From positions 1 through 64,000 of the forward strand of contig JAUJOK010000011.1 in NCBI GenBank assembly GCA_030447685.1: a stretch of DNA of 64,000 nucleotides, given 5' to 3'. Source of the stretch: Armatimonadaceae bacterium. Lineage in GTDB: Bacteria > Armatimonadota > Armatimonadia > Armatimonadales > Armatimonadaceae. Positions 45,793-54,287 of the stretch are shown here, piece after piece. The notes beneath the pieces are model-generated. The model saw only the letters and a program-made list of their open reading frames with translations. It made no database searches and was not told the origin of the DNA. The translations under genes and the position numbers were made by a program. Within the stretch, counting starts at the first letter, position 1. Each line of letters begins with the position of its first letter.

Positions 45793-48069
45793 ATGGCAGC
45801 CGCCACGCAAACCACACGGCCCGCGCCCGCTGCGGACGGTTCCGTTCTGGGCAGGGTCAAGCAGTACGCCGACATTGCGGCGGCATCGGGCATCATCGCT
45901 ATTGTGGCGATGCTGATCTTCCCGATGCCGGAATGGCTTCTGGATACCGGCATCGTGCTGAACCTGTCCGCCGCCATTCTGATCCTGCTGGTCGCCTTTT
46001 ACACCACCCAGCCGCTTCAGTTCTCCGTCTTCCCACCGCTGCTTCTGGTGACGACGCTTTTTCGCCTCGCCCTGAACGTCTCCGCGATGAAGCTGATCCT
46101 CAAGGACGGCCACGCCGGGCACATGATCGACGCCTTCGGCAAGGTGGTCATCGGCGGTGATGTCGTCGTGGGGGTTATCGCGTTCCTGATTCTGGTCGTC
46201 ATCCAGTTCGTGGTCATCACCAAGGGCGCGGAGCGGGTCGCCGAGGTCGCTGCGCGCTTTACCCTCGATGCGATGCCGGGGCGGCAGATGGCGATTGATG
46301 CCGACCTGAACGCCGGGATGATTACCGAGGAGGTGGCCCGCGAGCGGCGGCGCAATATCCAGCGCGAGGCCGACTTTTACGGCTCGATGGATGGCGCGTC
46401 CAAATTCGTGCGCGGCGATGCTATCGCGGCGATTATCATCATCATCATCAATATCATCGGCGGCTTTATTCTCGGGATGATTCGCGGCGAGGGTGACTTC
46501 GCCACGATTATGCAGAAGTACACCCTGCTGACTATCGGTGAAGGGCTGGTATCGCAGATTCCCGCGCTGCTTATCTCCACGGCCACGGGCCTGATGGTCA
46601 CGCGCGCGTCGTCGGATGCCAACCTGGGCGTCGATATTGCCGGGCAGTTCCTGCACGGCCCGCGCCCGCTTCTGGTCGGCGGCGCGCTGGTCGGCCTGTT
46701 CTCGCTCGCGCCCGGCTTTCCCAAGTTCCAGCTTTTATTCGTTGCCGGAGCGATGTTCGGCGCGGCGTTCCTGCTCAATCGCGCCGATCAGGAAGCGGCC
46801 CGCGTCCCCGCGCCCGACCCGCAGGCCGAAGCCGACGCCACCGCCGCGCAGGCGGGCACGCCGGAAAATGTGATGCGCGAACTGGGCGTGGACACGGTGG
46901 AACTGGAGATCGGCTACGGCCTGATGGCTCTGGTGGATTCTGCGGGCGGCGGCGACCTGCTCGACCGTATCACCGGCCTGCGGCGGCAGCTTGCCCAGGA
47001 GTTGGGCATTGTCCTGCCCTCCGTCCGCATCCGCGACAACCTGGTGCTGACACCCAGCGAATACCGTCTGAAGATAAAAGGCGCACCCGTGGCCGGGGGC
47101 GAGCTGATGACAAACCACCTGATGCTGATGGACTCCGGCGGGGTGATGGACCCGCTGCCCGGTGTCGAAACCCGTGACCCGGCGTTCGGCCTGCCCGCCG
47201 TCTGGGTGCCCCGGAACCAGCGCGAGCGCGCCGAGCTTGCCGGGTACACCGTCATCGATCCGACCGCAGTCCTGATAACGCACATGACCGAGGTGCTGCG
47301 CGCCCACGCCGCCGAGATACTCACTCGCCAGGACGTGCAGGCTCTGATGGACCATCTCAAAACAAACAACGCCGCCGTGGTCGCCGAAGTCTCCAGCGAC
47401 CGGGTGAGTGTCGGCGAGATTCAGAAAGTGCTCCAGCATCTGCTGCGCGAGCGTGTCTCCATCCGCGACCTGGGCACGATTCTGGAGACGATTTCCGACA
47501 ACATCGGGCGCACGCGCGACACCGATGCCCTGGGCGAATTGGCCCGTTCCGCTCTGGCGCGCACCCTGTGCCGCCAGTGGGCGGGCGAGGACGGCGCTCT
47601 GGACGCACTGACCCTGGACCCGCATCTGGAGCAGCGCCTGCGCGATTCGGTGCAGGAGACGGTAGCCGGGGCGCAGTTGGTGATGGAGCCGGGCGAGGCA
47701 CGACGGATTCTCGGGGCGATTTCCGAGGCGGCGGAGCGCATGGCCGCGCTGGGGCAGATGCCGGTCATTCTCTGCGCGTCCGCCGTACGCCTGCCGCTGC
47801 GCCGCCTGACCGAGCGAACCCTGCCCAGCCTGGCCGTGCTCGCTTACAACGAGATCGCCCCCCGCGCCGAAGTGCGCGCCGTCGGCCAGGTGGGGGTGTC
47901 AGGCTTTGCGCCGAGGACAGACCCGCCGGTTGAAAACCGGCGTCTGGGTGGCGCTTGCGCCGAGCACCCTCCGGGTGCCATTCTTCGCGCGTCCGCGAGG
48001 ACGCTTGGCCGCAGGCCGTGCAGACGCCGGTTTTCAACCGGCGGGTCAGGGGCCAGTCCGGTAGTATAA
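45793..48069 (+). CDS. flhA: Flagellar biosynthesis protein FlhA
   Basis: FlhA is the export-gate protein of the flagellar type III secretion system. After a short polar start, eight hydrophobic helices fill about residues 25-310, and the conserved cytoplasmic FHIPEP loop region is seen in VVITKGAERVAEVAARFTLD, AMPGRQMAIDADLNAGMITE and READFYGSMDGASKFVRGDA. The C-terminal soluble domain includes LELGYG-like ELEIGYGLMALVD, DNLVLTPSEYRLKIKGAPVA, DPTAVLITHMTEVLRAHAAE and LSxLAVLAYNEI. GAGGAGGATGG precedes ATG 45793. Native coding ends near VGQVGV; the last 55 residues are encoded by the palindrome at 47920-48047. flhF follows directly. Confidence 0.96.
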   Translation: MAAATQTTRPAPAADGSVLGRVKQYADIAAASGIIAIVAMLIFPMPEWLLDTGIVLNLSAAILILLVAFYTTQPLQFSVFPPLLLVTTLFRLALNVSAMKLILKDGHAGHMIDAFGKVVIGGDVVVGVIAFLILVVIQFVVITKGAERVAEVAARFTLDAMPGRQMAIDADLNAGMITEEVARERRRNIQREADFYGSMDGASKFVRGDAIAAIIIIIINIIGGFILGMIRGEGDFATIMQKYTLLTIGEGLVSQIPALLISTATGLMVTRASSDANLGVDIAGQFLHGPRPLLVGGALVGLFSLAPGFPKFQLLFVAGAMFGAAFLLNRADQEAARVPAPDPQAEADATAAQAGTPENVMRELGVDTVELEIGYGLMALVDSAGGGDLLDRITGLRRQLAQELGIVLPSVRIRDNLVLTPSEYRLKIKGAPVAGGELMTNHLMLMDSGGVMDPLPGVETRDPAFGLPAVWVPRNQRERAELAGYTVIDPTAVLITHMTEVLRAHAAEILTRQDVQALMDHLKTNNAAVVAEVSSDRVSVGEIQKVLQHLLRERVSIRDLGTILETISDNIGRTRDTDALGELARSALARTLCRQWAGEDGALDALTLDPHLEQRLRDSVQETVAGAQLVMEPGEARRILGAISEAAERMAALGQMPVILCASAVRLPLRRLTERTLPSLAVLAYNEIAPRAEVRAVGQVGVSGFAPRTDPPVENRRLGGACAEHPPGAILRASARTLGRRPCRRRFSTGGSGASPVV
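47920..48047. repeat. Palindromic element forming the FlhA C-terminal codons
   Basis: Arms GACCCGCCGGTTGAAAACCG and CGGTTTTCAACCGGCGGGTC are perfect inverted copies extending to 27 bases each. Inside is a second pair around GGTGGCGCTTGCGCCGAG and GCGTCCGCGAGGACGC. In its frame it is open and extends FlhA by about 45 codons. Confidence 0.9.
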
Positions 48070-48070
48070 T
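48065..48070 (+). promoter_or_regulatory. Perfect -10 hexamer just before flhF
   Basis: TATAAT lies 6 bases before the flhF GTG, directly after the palindrome. If it is a sigma-70 -10 box, transcription would begin at or inside the first codon and the flhF mRNA would be leaderless. No good -35 match is present 17 bases upstream. Confidence 0.35.
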
Positions 48071-48076
48071 AACCCC

Positions 48077-49405
48077 GTGAAGGTACGACGTTATCAGGCT
48101 GTGCTGCCCAAACCCGCCGCGTTCCGCACCTGGCGCGAATGTCTGGAGGCGGCGCGCAAGGAGTGCATCGCGCGGGCGCACGCCGAACTGGGGGCGGGGG
48201 CGGTTTTCCTGAACGAAGAGACGCGCCAGGAAGAACGCTGGCTCGGCCTCGTTCGGCGCGAGATCGTCGAAATGCTCTTCGCCAGCGAGATTGAGGGTTC
48301 CGCGCTGGAGAAGCCGGAAACGCCTCCCGCGTCCGTAACGGAGGCCAGACCATCCTCGCCGCCGCCCTCCCCGGCTCCGGCAGCATCACCCACGTCGCTG
48401 GTACCCGCACCAATAGTGCCCGCGCCGGAAAACGTCACCCTGGAGCGGCTGGAAGGCGAAGTTCAGGATTTGGCAAGCTCCGTGCGCGCCCTGACCCGTG
48501 AGGTCGCTTCCGGCGGCTTCACCCCTCTGGAAGTCACCGCCCAGTCACAGGCGCGCGGTCTTACCCATCCGGCGGCGTCGGCCCCACCGCCGCCGTCGCT
48601 GCCCGCCCCGGAACCGGTTCGTAACGAGAAGCGACGTATGCCGACGCATCCTGTCCTGCGCGCTTTGCTCGCGCGCGCCGAAACCCCGGAACCGCTGGCC
48701 GAGGCATTGCTGGCCCATGTTCCGCTTTCCGCCGAGGGGGAAGAGGCGCGGAGCCTGCTGCGTGCCGCCGTGCGCGATATTTTCCGCACCCAGCCTTTCA
48801 TCGAGCCGGTTCGGGGGCAGAAACGGGTGATCGCTCTGGTCGGCCCGACCGGCGTCGGCAAAACTACCACCATCGCCAAGCTGGCCGCGCCGTTCGCGCT
48901 GGCGGGAACCTTTCGCGTCGGCATGGTTACGCTGGACACCTATCGTATCGCCGCCGTGGAGCAGTTACGCACTTACGGCGAGATTATGGGTGTCCCCGTG
49001 CGCGTCGCCCACAGCCGTCGCGGAATCGAAGAAGCGCTCGAATCACTTGCCGACCGTGACGTTATTTTCGTGGATACGGCGGGCCGTTCGCAAAAGAACC
49101 GGGGCCAGATCGGCGAACTGCGCGATGTGCTGACCGGCGAACCATGGGAAACGCATCTGGTTCTGTCGGCCACGGCCAAACTGCGCGATTTAAGCGAATG
49201 CGCGCGGGAGTTCGCGGTAGTGGAACCGAAATCGCTGATCTTCACGAAGCTGGACGAAACCAATACGCTGGGTTCGCTACTGGGAGTGGTCGCCGAGGCC
49301 GCTCTGCCCGTCTCCTACGTTACCACCGGTCAGCGCGTCCCCGAAGACATCGAACCCGCCGACCCCGTGCATCTGGCCGTGCGCTTTCTGGAACCGGCGG
49401 CGTAA
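48077..49405 (+). CDS. flhF: Flagellar GTPase FlhF
   Basis: A 442-residue SRP-type GTPase that controls flagellar number and placement. The N-terminal B domain (MKVRRYQAVL, CLEAARKECIARAHAELGAG) is followed by a long proline/alanine-rich linker (about 80-185), an N domain, and the G domain. P-loop GPTGVGKTTT is at 256-265, then VTLDTYRIAAVEQLRTYGEI, the G3 motif FVDTAGRSQKN and the G4 motif FTKLDETNTLGSLLGV, with VTTGQRVPEDIEPA at the end. The start is GTG with no clear ribosome site. It is downstream of flhA across the palindromic element; the usual follower flhG is absent. Confidence 0.94.
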   Translation: MKVRRYQAVLPKPAAFRTWRECLEAARKECIARAHAELGAGAVFLNEETRQEERWLGLVRREIVEMLFASEIEGSALEKPETPPASVTEARPSSPPPSPAPAASPTSLVPAPIVPAPENVTLERLEGEVQDLASSVRALTREVASGGFTPLEVTAQSQARGLTHPAASAPPPPSLPAPEPVRNEKRRMPTHPVLRALLARAETPEPLAEALLAHVPLSAEGEEARSLLRAAVRDIFRTQPFIEPVRGQKRVIALVGPTGVGKTTTIAKLAAPFALAGTFRVGMVTLDTYRIAAVEQLRTYGEIMGVPVRVAHSRRGIEEALESLADRDVIFVDTAGRSQKNRGQIGELRDVLTGEPWETHLVLSATAKLRDLSECAREFAVVEPKSLIFTKLDETNTLGSLLGVVAEAALPVSYVTTGQRVPEDIEPADPVHLAVRFLEPAA

Positions 49406-49474
49406 AGCAGCGAACGCGATGGGGCGGCGCAGGAATCGCCCCTGCCGGGCGCGAATTGTCAGGCAGCCATTCCC

Positions 49475-50242
49475 GTGAGTATGACGCTGCTCCACATCCT
49501 GCACACCAACGACTTCCACAACGCGTTGCGCGACCCCGGCACGGCGCGTCTGCAGGAAGCTGTCGCCGCCCTGAACGGCGCGCCATATCTCCTTCTGGAC
49601 GCCGGGGACGCCATCGGCGCGGGCAATGTCGGCGTCAACCCCTTCGGCGAACCGATTCTGGAGCGGATGAGCGACCTGGGCTATCATGCGCTGACGATGG
49701 GCAACCGCGAGTTCCATTTTTTGCAGGCCGCGCTGGAAACCAAGATAAACCGCGCCCGCTTTCCCGTCCTCTGCGCCAATGTCCACGCGCGCAGGGAGAA
49801 CGCCGCCGCCGCTCTGCCCGTGGAACCCTGGCGTCTTTTTGACATCGGCGGCAGGCGCATCATCGTCCTCGGCCTCACCGTCCCGATGATTACCCGGCGC
49901 ATGAAAGTCGCCGCCGTGTCGTCCTTCGTCTTCGATGATCCCGTGGAAACGGCGGCGCAACTGGTTCCCGAACTTCGCAAAGGCGCGGATTTGCTCATTG
50001 CCCTGACCCATATCGGATTGCGCGAGGATGAGCGCCTGGCCCGTACCGTTCCCGGCATCGACCTTATCATTGGCGGTCACTCGCACGACAAACTGGCTGA
50101 ACCGCACATCGTGGAAGGAACGCCCATCGTGCAGACCGGCTGGCACGCCCACCACTACGGCCATGTCACCGTCACCTTCGCCGACGGCCAATCTCCCCGA
50201 ATCGAAGCCGCCTTGCACCAACTCCAGGAGAAGCGCCGGTGA
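49475..50242 (+). CDS. Calcineurin-like metallophosphatase (5'-nucleotidase/UshA N-domain type)
   Basis: A 255-residue dimetal phosphoesterase domain without the C-terminal nucleotidase domain. Metal motifs are LHTNDFHNAL, LLDAGDAIGAGN, ALTHIGLREDE and IIGGHSHDKL, then GWHAHHYGHVTV. The usual GNHE motif reads GNREF, replacing the catalytic-site His by Arg. No signal peptide is visible, so it would be cytoplasmic. GTG 49475 and ATG 49481 are both possible starts, neither with a ribosome site. The stop overlaps the next gene's GTG start. Confidence 0.85.
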   Translation: MSMTLLHILHTNDFHNALRDPGTARLQEAVAALNGAPYLLLDAGDAIGAGNVGVNPFGEPILERMSDLGYHALTMGNREFHFLQAALETKINRARFPVLCANVHARRENAAAALPVEPWRLFDIGGRRIIVLGLTVPMITRRMKVAAVSSFVFDDPVETAAQLVPELRKGADLLIALTHIGLREDERLARTVPGIDLIIGGHSHDKLAEPHIVEGTPIVQTGWHAHHYGHVTVTFADGQSPRIEAALHQLQEKRR

Positions 50243-52371
50243 TTAAGACGGGGGTCAGCCTGATTCTGATACTGGTGTTTATTGGCTCGTCCATCGGTAT
50301 CGGGCGGCTGTTATTACGTTCCGTTGGCTCCTGGGCCAGTGCATTGGAGCGGGCTATCTTTTGCTGTGCGGTCGGCATGGGAGCTATCAGTTTCCTTGTT
50401 TTGCTTGTGGGCGTGCTGGGTCTTTTTCCTCCCCCTGGCTACTGGATTTTGGTACTGAGCCTGCTATCCGTTTTCGGCAGCTATACCTTTGTTACACTCT
50501 GGCGTGAGAAGCCTGCGAAGGGACGTCCGCGCTTTTCCACCTTGGAATTGTCATGTATCATTGCCTTCGCCGGGCTGGGGCTGTTTACGCTTATCGGGGC
50601 GCTGGCACCGCCGGGGGGGAACGAATGGGACGCGCTTTCGTACCACCTCGCCGTGCCTAAGATTTACCTGCGCGAAGGCCGCATCTTTTACATTCCGTGG
50701 GTCTCACACTCCAACTTCCCGTTCGTCCTCCAGATGCTCTACACGCTGATGCTTGGTCTGGGCAGCGTCGGCGCGGCCAAGCTGTGCCACTGGCTCTGTG
50801 GCGTCCTGCTGGTGCTTTCCGTCTACACCTTCGCCGCGCGCCATGTCACGCCCGCCCCGCGCGGAAAGCAGGTGGGCCTTATCGCCGCGCTGATCGTCGC
50901 CGCGACGCCTATCGTGCTGTGGGAAGCATCCGTCGCCTATGTCGATCTGGCGACCGCGCTGTTTACGTGGCTGTCTTTGTACGCCCTGTTCAATGCGGCG
51001 CAGGCGGTGGAAATAGCCCAACCTGCTCCCCCGGCCCGCCCTCACCCCCTGCCCCTCTCCCGGAGCGGGAGAGGGGTGCCTGCCACGGCAGCGGCCCCGG
51101 CTTCGCACGAGAGCAAGGAGAATTTGGCAGGGCGCGAAGCCGGGGGTGGTAACGCCACAGGCTCCCCTCTCCCACCGCGAAGCGGAAAATTGGGAGAGCA
51201 CCTCGGCAGACCGAGTGTGGGGGTGAGGGCGAAAATAGGGGCCGACTCCCTCCCCTGGCTCGTCGTTTCCGCCGTTCTCATGGGGCTGGCGCTGGGCACC
51301 AAGTACACCGTGCTTGGCTTCTGGGGAATGCTACTTGTCGGGGTGCTGGGCTGGTACTTTGTCACCACCGGGCGCTGGGCGAAGGCGACGCTGCCGCATA
51401 CCCTGCTCTGGGGCGGCGTGTCCCTTCTGGTGGCTGCGCCCTGGTATGTCAAGACCTGGGTGTATACCGGCAACCCGGTTTACCCCTTCTTTTACGGCCT
51501 GTTCGGCGGGCGCTACTGGAACGCCGCAAACGCCGCGCAGTATACTGCCGCTCAGGCGCAGTTCGGCTTCGGCAAGGGGGCGGTTAACTTTCTGCTCGCG
51601 CCCTGGCAGACCACAATGGAGGCGAGCCTTCTCACGCCGCAAAAGCCGATCCTCTTCACCGAATATGTTCTGTTCGGACTGTCGCCGGTGTATGTGGCCG
51701 TGCTGCTTGCCGCGCCGCTTTTTGTAAGACGTTTGTCACGCGTTTCCGTTCTGCTTTGCCTGTTCGCGGCGGGCGTCTTCGTGTTCTGGTTCTTCCTGAT
51801 GCAGCAGACGCGGTATCTGATACCGGCTCTGCCTGCGCTGGCGATTATTTGCGGGGAAGTGCTTGTCACGGCCTGGGAGGAACTGCGTATCGCCCGCTGG
51901 TTCGGTGCGGGCCTGGCGGCGGCATCGGTGGCATGGGGGCTGTATCTGGGCGCAGTCTACATCGCCGCGCCTGCGCTGCCGGTCGTGACGGGGCAGATGA
52001 CCACGCAGGCGCATGTCGCCCGGACGCTGCCCGGTCTCGCGTCCGCCGTCGAATTTATCAATCGGGAGACGCCGAAGGAGGCGAAGGTCGCCCTGTTCGA
52101 CGAAGTGCGCGGCTTCTATCTGGATCGCGACTATCTGTGGGCGACACCGAATCACTCCACGCTGCTGCCCTGGAACGATTATAAGAGCGTGGATGACTGG
52201 CTCAGTGACTTCCGGGGGCGCGGCTATACGACGCTGCTGGTGAACGCGCGGAACGTGTCGGCGGCGCAGGACGGCCAGACCTGGCGACGCCTATTGCCCG
52301 AGGCCATCGCTGAAAACAAGGTAACGATTGCCTTTCAAGCAGGCGACTTTGTGGTGTATCGTATACCATGA
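50239..52371 (+). CDS. Polytopic glycosyltransferase (GT39/ArnT-like) with in-frame repeat insertion
   Basis: A 710-residue membrane protein with about 11-12 transmembrane helices. The first large external loop has the acidic catalytic-type motif GGNEWDALSYHLAVPKIYLR and is followed by SNFPFVLQMLYTLMLGLG, as in GT-C enzymes that use polyprenyl-phosphate sugars. The C-terminal region is soluble (AVEFINRETPKEAKVALFDE, DYKSVDDWLSDFRGRGYTTL). Residues of about 268-330 are encoded by a palindromic repeat, in frame, between two helices. AGGAG precedes the GTG, which overlaps the upstream stop. Its partner gene follows with an ATGA overlap; together they may glycosylate an envelope polymer, possibly with the heptose made by the cluster at 29-33 kb (speculative). 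Confidence 0.85.
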   Translation: MIKTGVSLILILVFIGSSIGIGRLLLRSVGSWASALERAIFCCAVGMGAISFLVLLVGVLGLFPPPGYWILVLSLLSVFGSYTFVTLWREKPAKGRPRFSTLELSCIIAFAGLGLFTLIGALAPPGGNEWDALSYHLAVPKIYLREGRIFYIPWVSHSNFPFVLQMLYTLMLGLGSVGAAKLCHWLCGVLLVLSVYTFAARHVTPAPRGKQVGLIAALIVAATPIVLWEASVAYVDLATALFTWLSLYALFNAAQAVEIAQPAPPARPHPLPLSRSGRGVPATAAAPASHESKENLAGREAGGGNATGSPLPPRSGKLGEHLGRPSVGVRAKIGADSLPWLVVSAVLMGLALGTKYTVLGFWGMLLVGVLGWYFVTTGRWAKATLPHTLLWGGVSLLVAAPWYVKTWVYTGNPVYPFFYGLFGGRYWNAANAAQYTAAQAQFGFGKGAVNFLLAPWQTTMEASLLTPQKPILFTEYVLFGLSPVYVAVLLAAPLFVRRLSRVSVLLCLFAAGVFVFWFFLMQQTRYLIPALPALAIICGEVLVTAWEELRIARWFGAGLAAASVAWGLYLGAVYIAAPALPVVTGQMTTQAHVARTLPGLASAVEFINRETPKEAKVALFDEVRGFYLDRDYLWATPNHSTLLPWNDYKSVDDWLSDFRGRGYTTLLVNARNVSAAQDGQTWRRLLPEAIAENKVTIAFQAGDFVVYRIP
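51039..51229. repeat. REP-like palindrome inserted in frame in a glycosyltransferase gene
   Basis: Ends CCCTCACCCCCTGCCCCTCT and GTGTGGGGGTGAGGGC, with an inner inverted pair GGAGAGGGGTGCCTG / CAGGCTCCCCTCTCC. It is the longest copy of the family seen at 9921 and 11806. It translates without a stop (SRSGRGVPATAAAPASHESK and onward), adding roughly 63 residues. Confidence 0.92.
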
Positions 52372-53762
52372 GCAAAAGGCGACGACAACAGCCGGGCAAC
52401 GCCGCTCCCCAGCCGCTGCGTGTTTCCGCCAATGGGCACGGCGGCACGCCTAATAAATCGGGCATCCCCATTATTGGGGGCGGGGGGGGCGGCAGAGCGG
52501 GGGGCAGCCTTTCCCCGACTGCCGCGCGCCGCCTGCTGTTCGTCCTGCTGGCCGTGTCGCTCGTGCTGTCCCTTCTCTTTGCCGCGCGGCTTCCTCTGGA
52601 TGCCAATCCCGATGAAAAGGACCATCTGAACTATGTCCGGCTGTTGGTGGAAGAGCGCGGCTTCGTGCAGTTTCGCGTCGGCGACCCGGCGCGCTACCAG
52701 ACGCACCAGCCGCCCGCTTACTACCTGCTTGCCGCGCCCGTCTATGCCCTGACCGGCGGAAACCTGCTGGCGCTGCGGCTTATCAACATCGCGCTGCATC
52801 TGCTGACCATCACGGTCGCTTTTCGGGCGGGACGAGATCTGTTTCCCGACCGGGCCGAAATCGCCGTCGGCGCGGCGGCGTTCGTCGCCTTCCTGCCGGT
52901 GCAGGCGCAGCTTGCCGGGGCCGTGACCAATGACCCGCTGACGACGCTGATCTGCGCCGTGATCTTCTGGCGGCTCGGCCTGCTGGTCACGCAGGGGCAG
53001 GACCTGCGCGGCGCGCTGCTCTTAGGAGTTCTGTTCGGCGCGGGCCTGCTCACCAAGTTCTCCGTGCTTCAGCTTGTCCCGGCGATGCTCGCTGCCTACG
53101 CCATCGCGGCATGGGCGAAGACGCTGCCTTTTTCGCGTGCTGTCGCCCAGGCCGCCCTTGTTCTTGCGCTCGGCGTCGTTATCGCCTCGCCCTGGCTCGT
53201 CCGCAATACGCTGCTCTACGGCGACCCGCTGACGGTGCGTATCTACCGGCAGACCGGGCCGAACTTTACGCCGCAGCAGATGATGGCGCTCACCGGCTGG
53301 TCGTCCCTCGGTGAATACCTATCGAATGCGGCGACGCGCACGTATGCGACCTTCTGGTACTTTCTGCCGCCTAACGTCATCCTCCCGACCCGCTTTGCGC
53401 CATTCCCGCTGCTGCTGACCGCCGTAATGGGCTTCGGCGGACTGCTGGGCACGCTGCGCCGCATGGGACAAACGGCGGCAGACGAGACGCAGACGCGCCG
53501 GGTCCTGGCACTTTACGTGCTGGGAATCTTTCTGCTGGTGCCGTTCTTTACGATGTTCATTCTGACGACCTTTCAGGCGCAGGGGCGTTATTTTCTGCCC
53601 GCGCTCCTGCCTGCCGCCATCACCGCCTGCGCCGGGTGGGCCACACTCGTTTCGGGAACGGCTTCGACCGGGCACGCCCGCATCATCGGCGCGCTGGTAC
53701 CACCCCTGACGCTTCTGGTGATGACGCTCTACGCCCTCGGCGGCGGCGCGTTCCACCGCTGA
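52368..53762 (+). CDS. Polytopic glycosyltransferase-like membrane protein (GT-C / DUF2142-like)
   Basis: A 464-residue membrane protein. After a polar N-terminus a first helix (LLFVLLAVSLVLSLLFAARL) leads to the acidic loop LDANPDEKDHLNYVRLLVEE and YQTHQPPAYYLLAAPVYALT, typical of GT-C glycosyltransferases. Around ten helices follow. The N-terminal segment NKSGIPIIGGGGGGRAGG is the translation of the short palindrome CCCCATTATTGGGGG, inserted in frame. The ATG overlaps the previous gene's stop. The donor and acceptor are unknown; two adjacent GT-C proteins suggest protein or cell-wall glycosylation. Confidence 0.82.
   Translation: MSKRRRQQPGNAAPQPLRVSANGHGGTPNKSGIPIIGGGGGGRAGGSLSPTAARRLLFVLLAVSLVLSLLFAARLPLDANPDEKDHLNYVRLLVEERGFVQFRVGDPARYQTHQPPAYYLLAAPVYALTGGNLLALRLINIALHLLTITVAFRAGRDLFPDRAEIAVGAAAFVAFLPVQAQLAGAVTNDPLTTLICAVIFWRLGLLVTQGQDLRGALLLGVLFGAGLLTKFSVLQLVPAMLAAYAIAAWAKTLPFSRAVAQAALVLALGVVIASPWLVRNTLLYGDPLTVRIYRQTGPNFTPQQMMALTGWSSLGEYLSNAATRTYATFWYFLPPNVILPTRFAPFPLLLTAVMGFGGLLGTLRRMGQTAADETQTRRVLALYVLGIFLLVPFFTMFILTTFQAQGRYFLPALLPAAITACAGWATLVSGTASTGHARIIGALVPPLTLLVMTLYALGGGAFHR
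52465..52490. repeat. Short palindrome inserted in frame near a glycosyltransferase start
   Basis: ATCCCCATTATTGGGGGCGG, the same family as 3831 and 45690. It encodes IPIIGGGG inside the polar N-terminus, where an insertion is likely to be tolerated. Confidence 0.8.
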
Positions 53763-53812
53763 TTCTGTAACCTTATTGTCCTTACCGGGTCGAGAAGAGG
53801 GGAGACCGGATT

Positions 53813-54287
53813 ATGACCCCGCGTTTGAATCGTCTGACACAGGCTTTGCAGGAACAGGAAATCGCCGCCGTGGCTCTGGTTCCCGGCGCGAATCTGCGCT
53901 ATCTGACGGGGCTGGATTTTCACCTCAGCAAGCGGCTGACCCTGGCGTTCTTCCCGGCGCAGGGGACACCAGTCTTCGTGCTGCCCGCGATGGAAGCCAG
54001 CCGCGCGCAGGCAGCCAGCGCCGTTCCGCTGACCCTGTTTCCGTGGAACGACGGCGACGAAAACGGGCCACAGGCCGCCTTGCAGCAGTGCGTGGAATCG
54101 CTCGGTCTTTCCTCCGGCAGCCGTATCGCCGCCGAATACACGGCCATGCGCCTGCTGGAACTGCGCGCTATCGAAACCAGTCTGCCCGGTATCTACCTGG
54201 AGGATGCGACGCCGATTCTGGTCGCGCAGCGCAAGGCGAAAGACGCCGAGGAGCTCGCGGCGATGGACGAGGCGGCGCGGGCGACAG
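53813..54287 (+). pseudogene. Xaa-Pro peptidase, N-terminal creatinase domain only
   Basis: This reads as the N-terminal domain of a PepQ/PepP-type Xaa-Pro peptidase: MTPRLNRLTQALQEQEIAAV, LVPGANLRYLTGLDFHLSKR, AFFPAQGTPVFVLPAMEASR, and later ILVAQRKAKDAEELAAMDEA. That is exactly where the M24 catalytic domain with its five metal ligands should begin, but the frame leaves the family pattern after about 155 residues and the DNA becomes kinase sequence in another reading frame. The peptidase cannot be active. Either a deletion fused two genes or the assembly joined two loci. ATG 53813 has GAGAGGGGAGACC upstream. Confidence 0.8.

Noticed and set aside
53776-54275. Upstream part of the kinase 1 frame as a real N-terminal domain
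   Set aside because: In this stretch another frame encodes a clear creatinase domain, and the kinase-frame translation is low-complexity Arg/Gly sequence.
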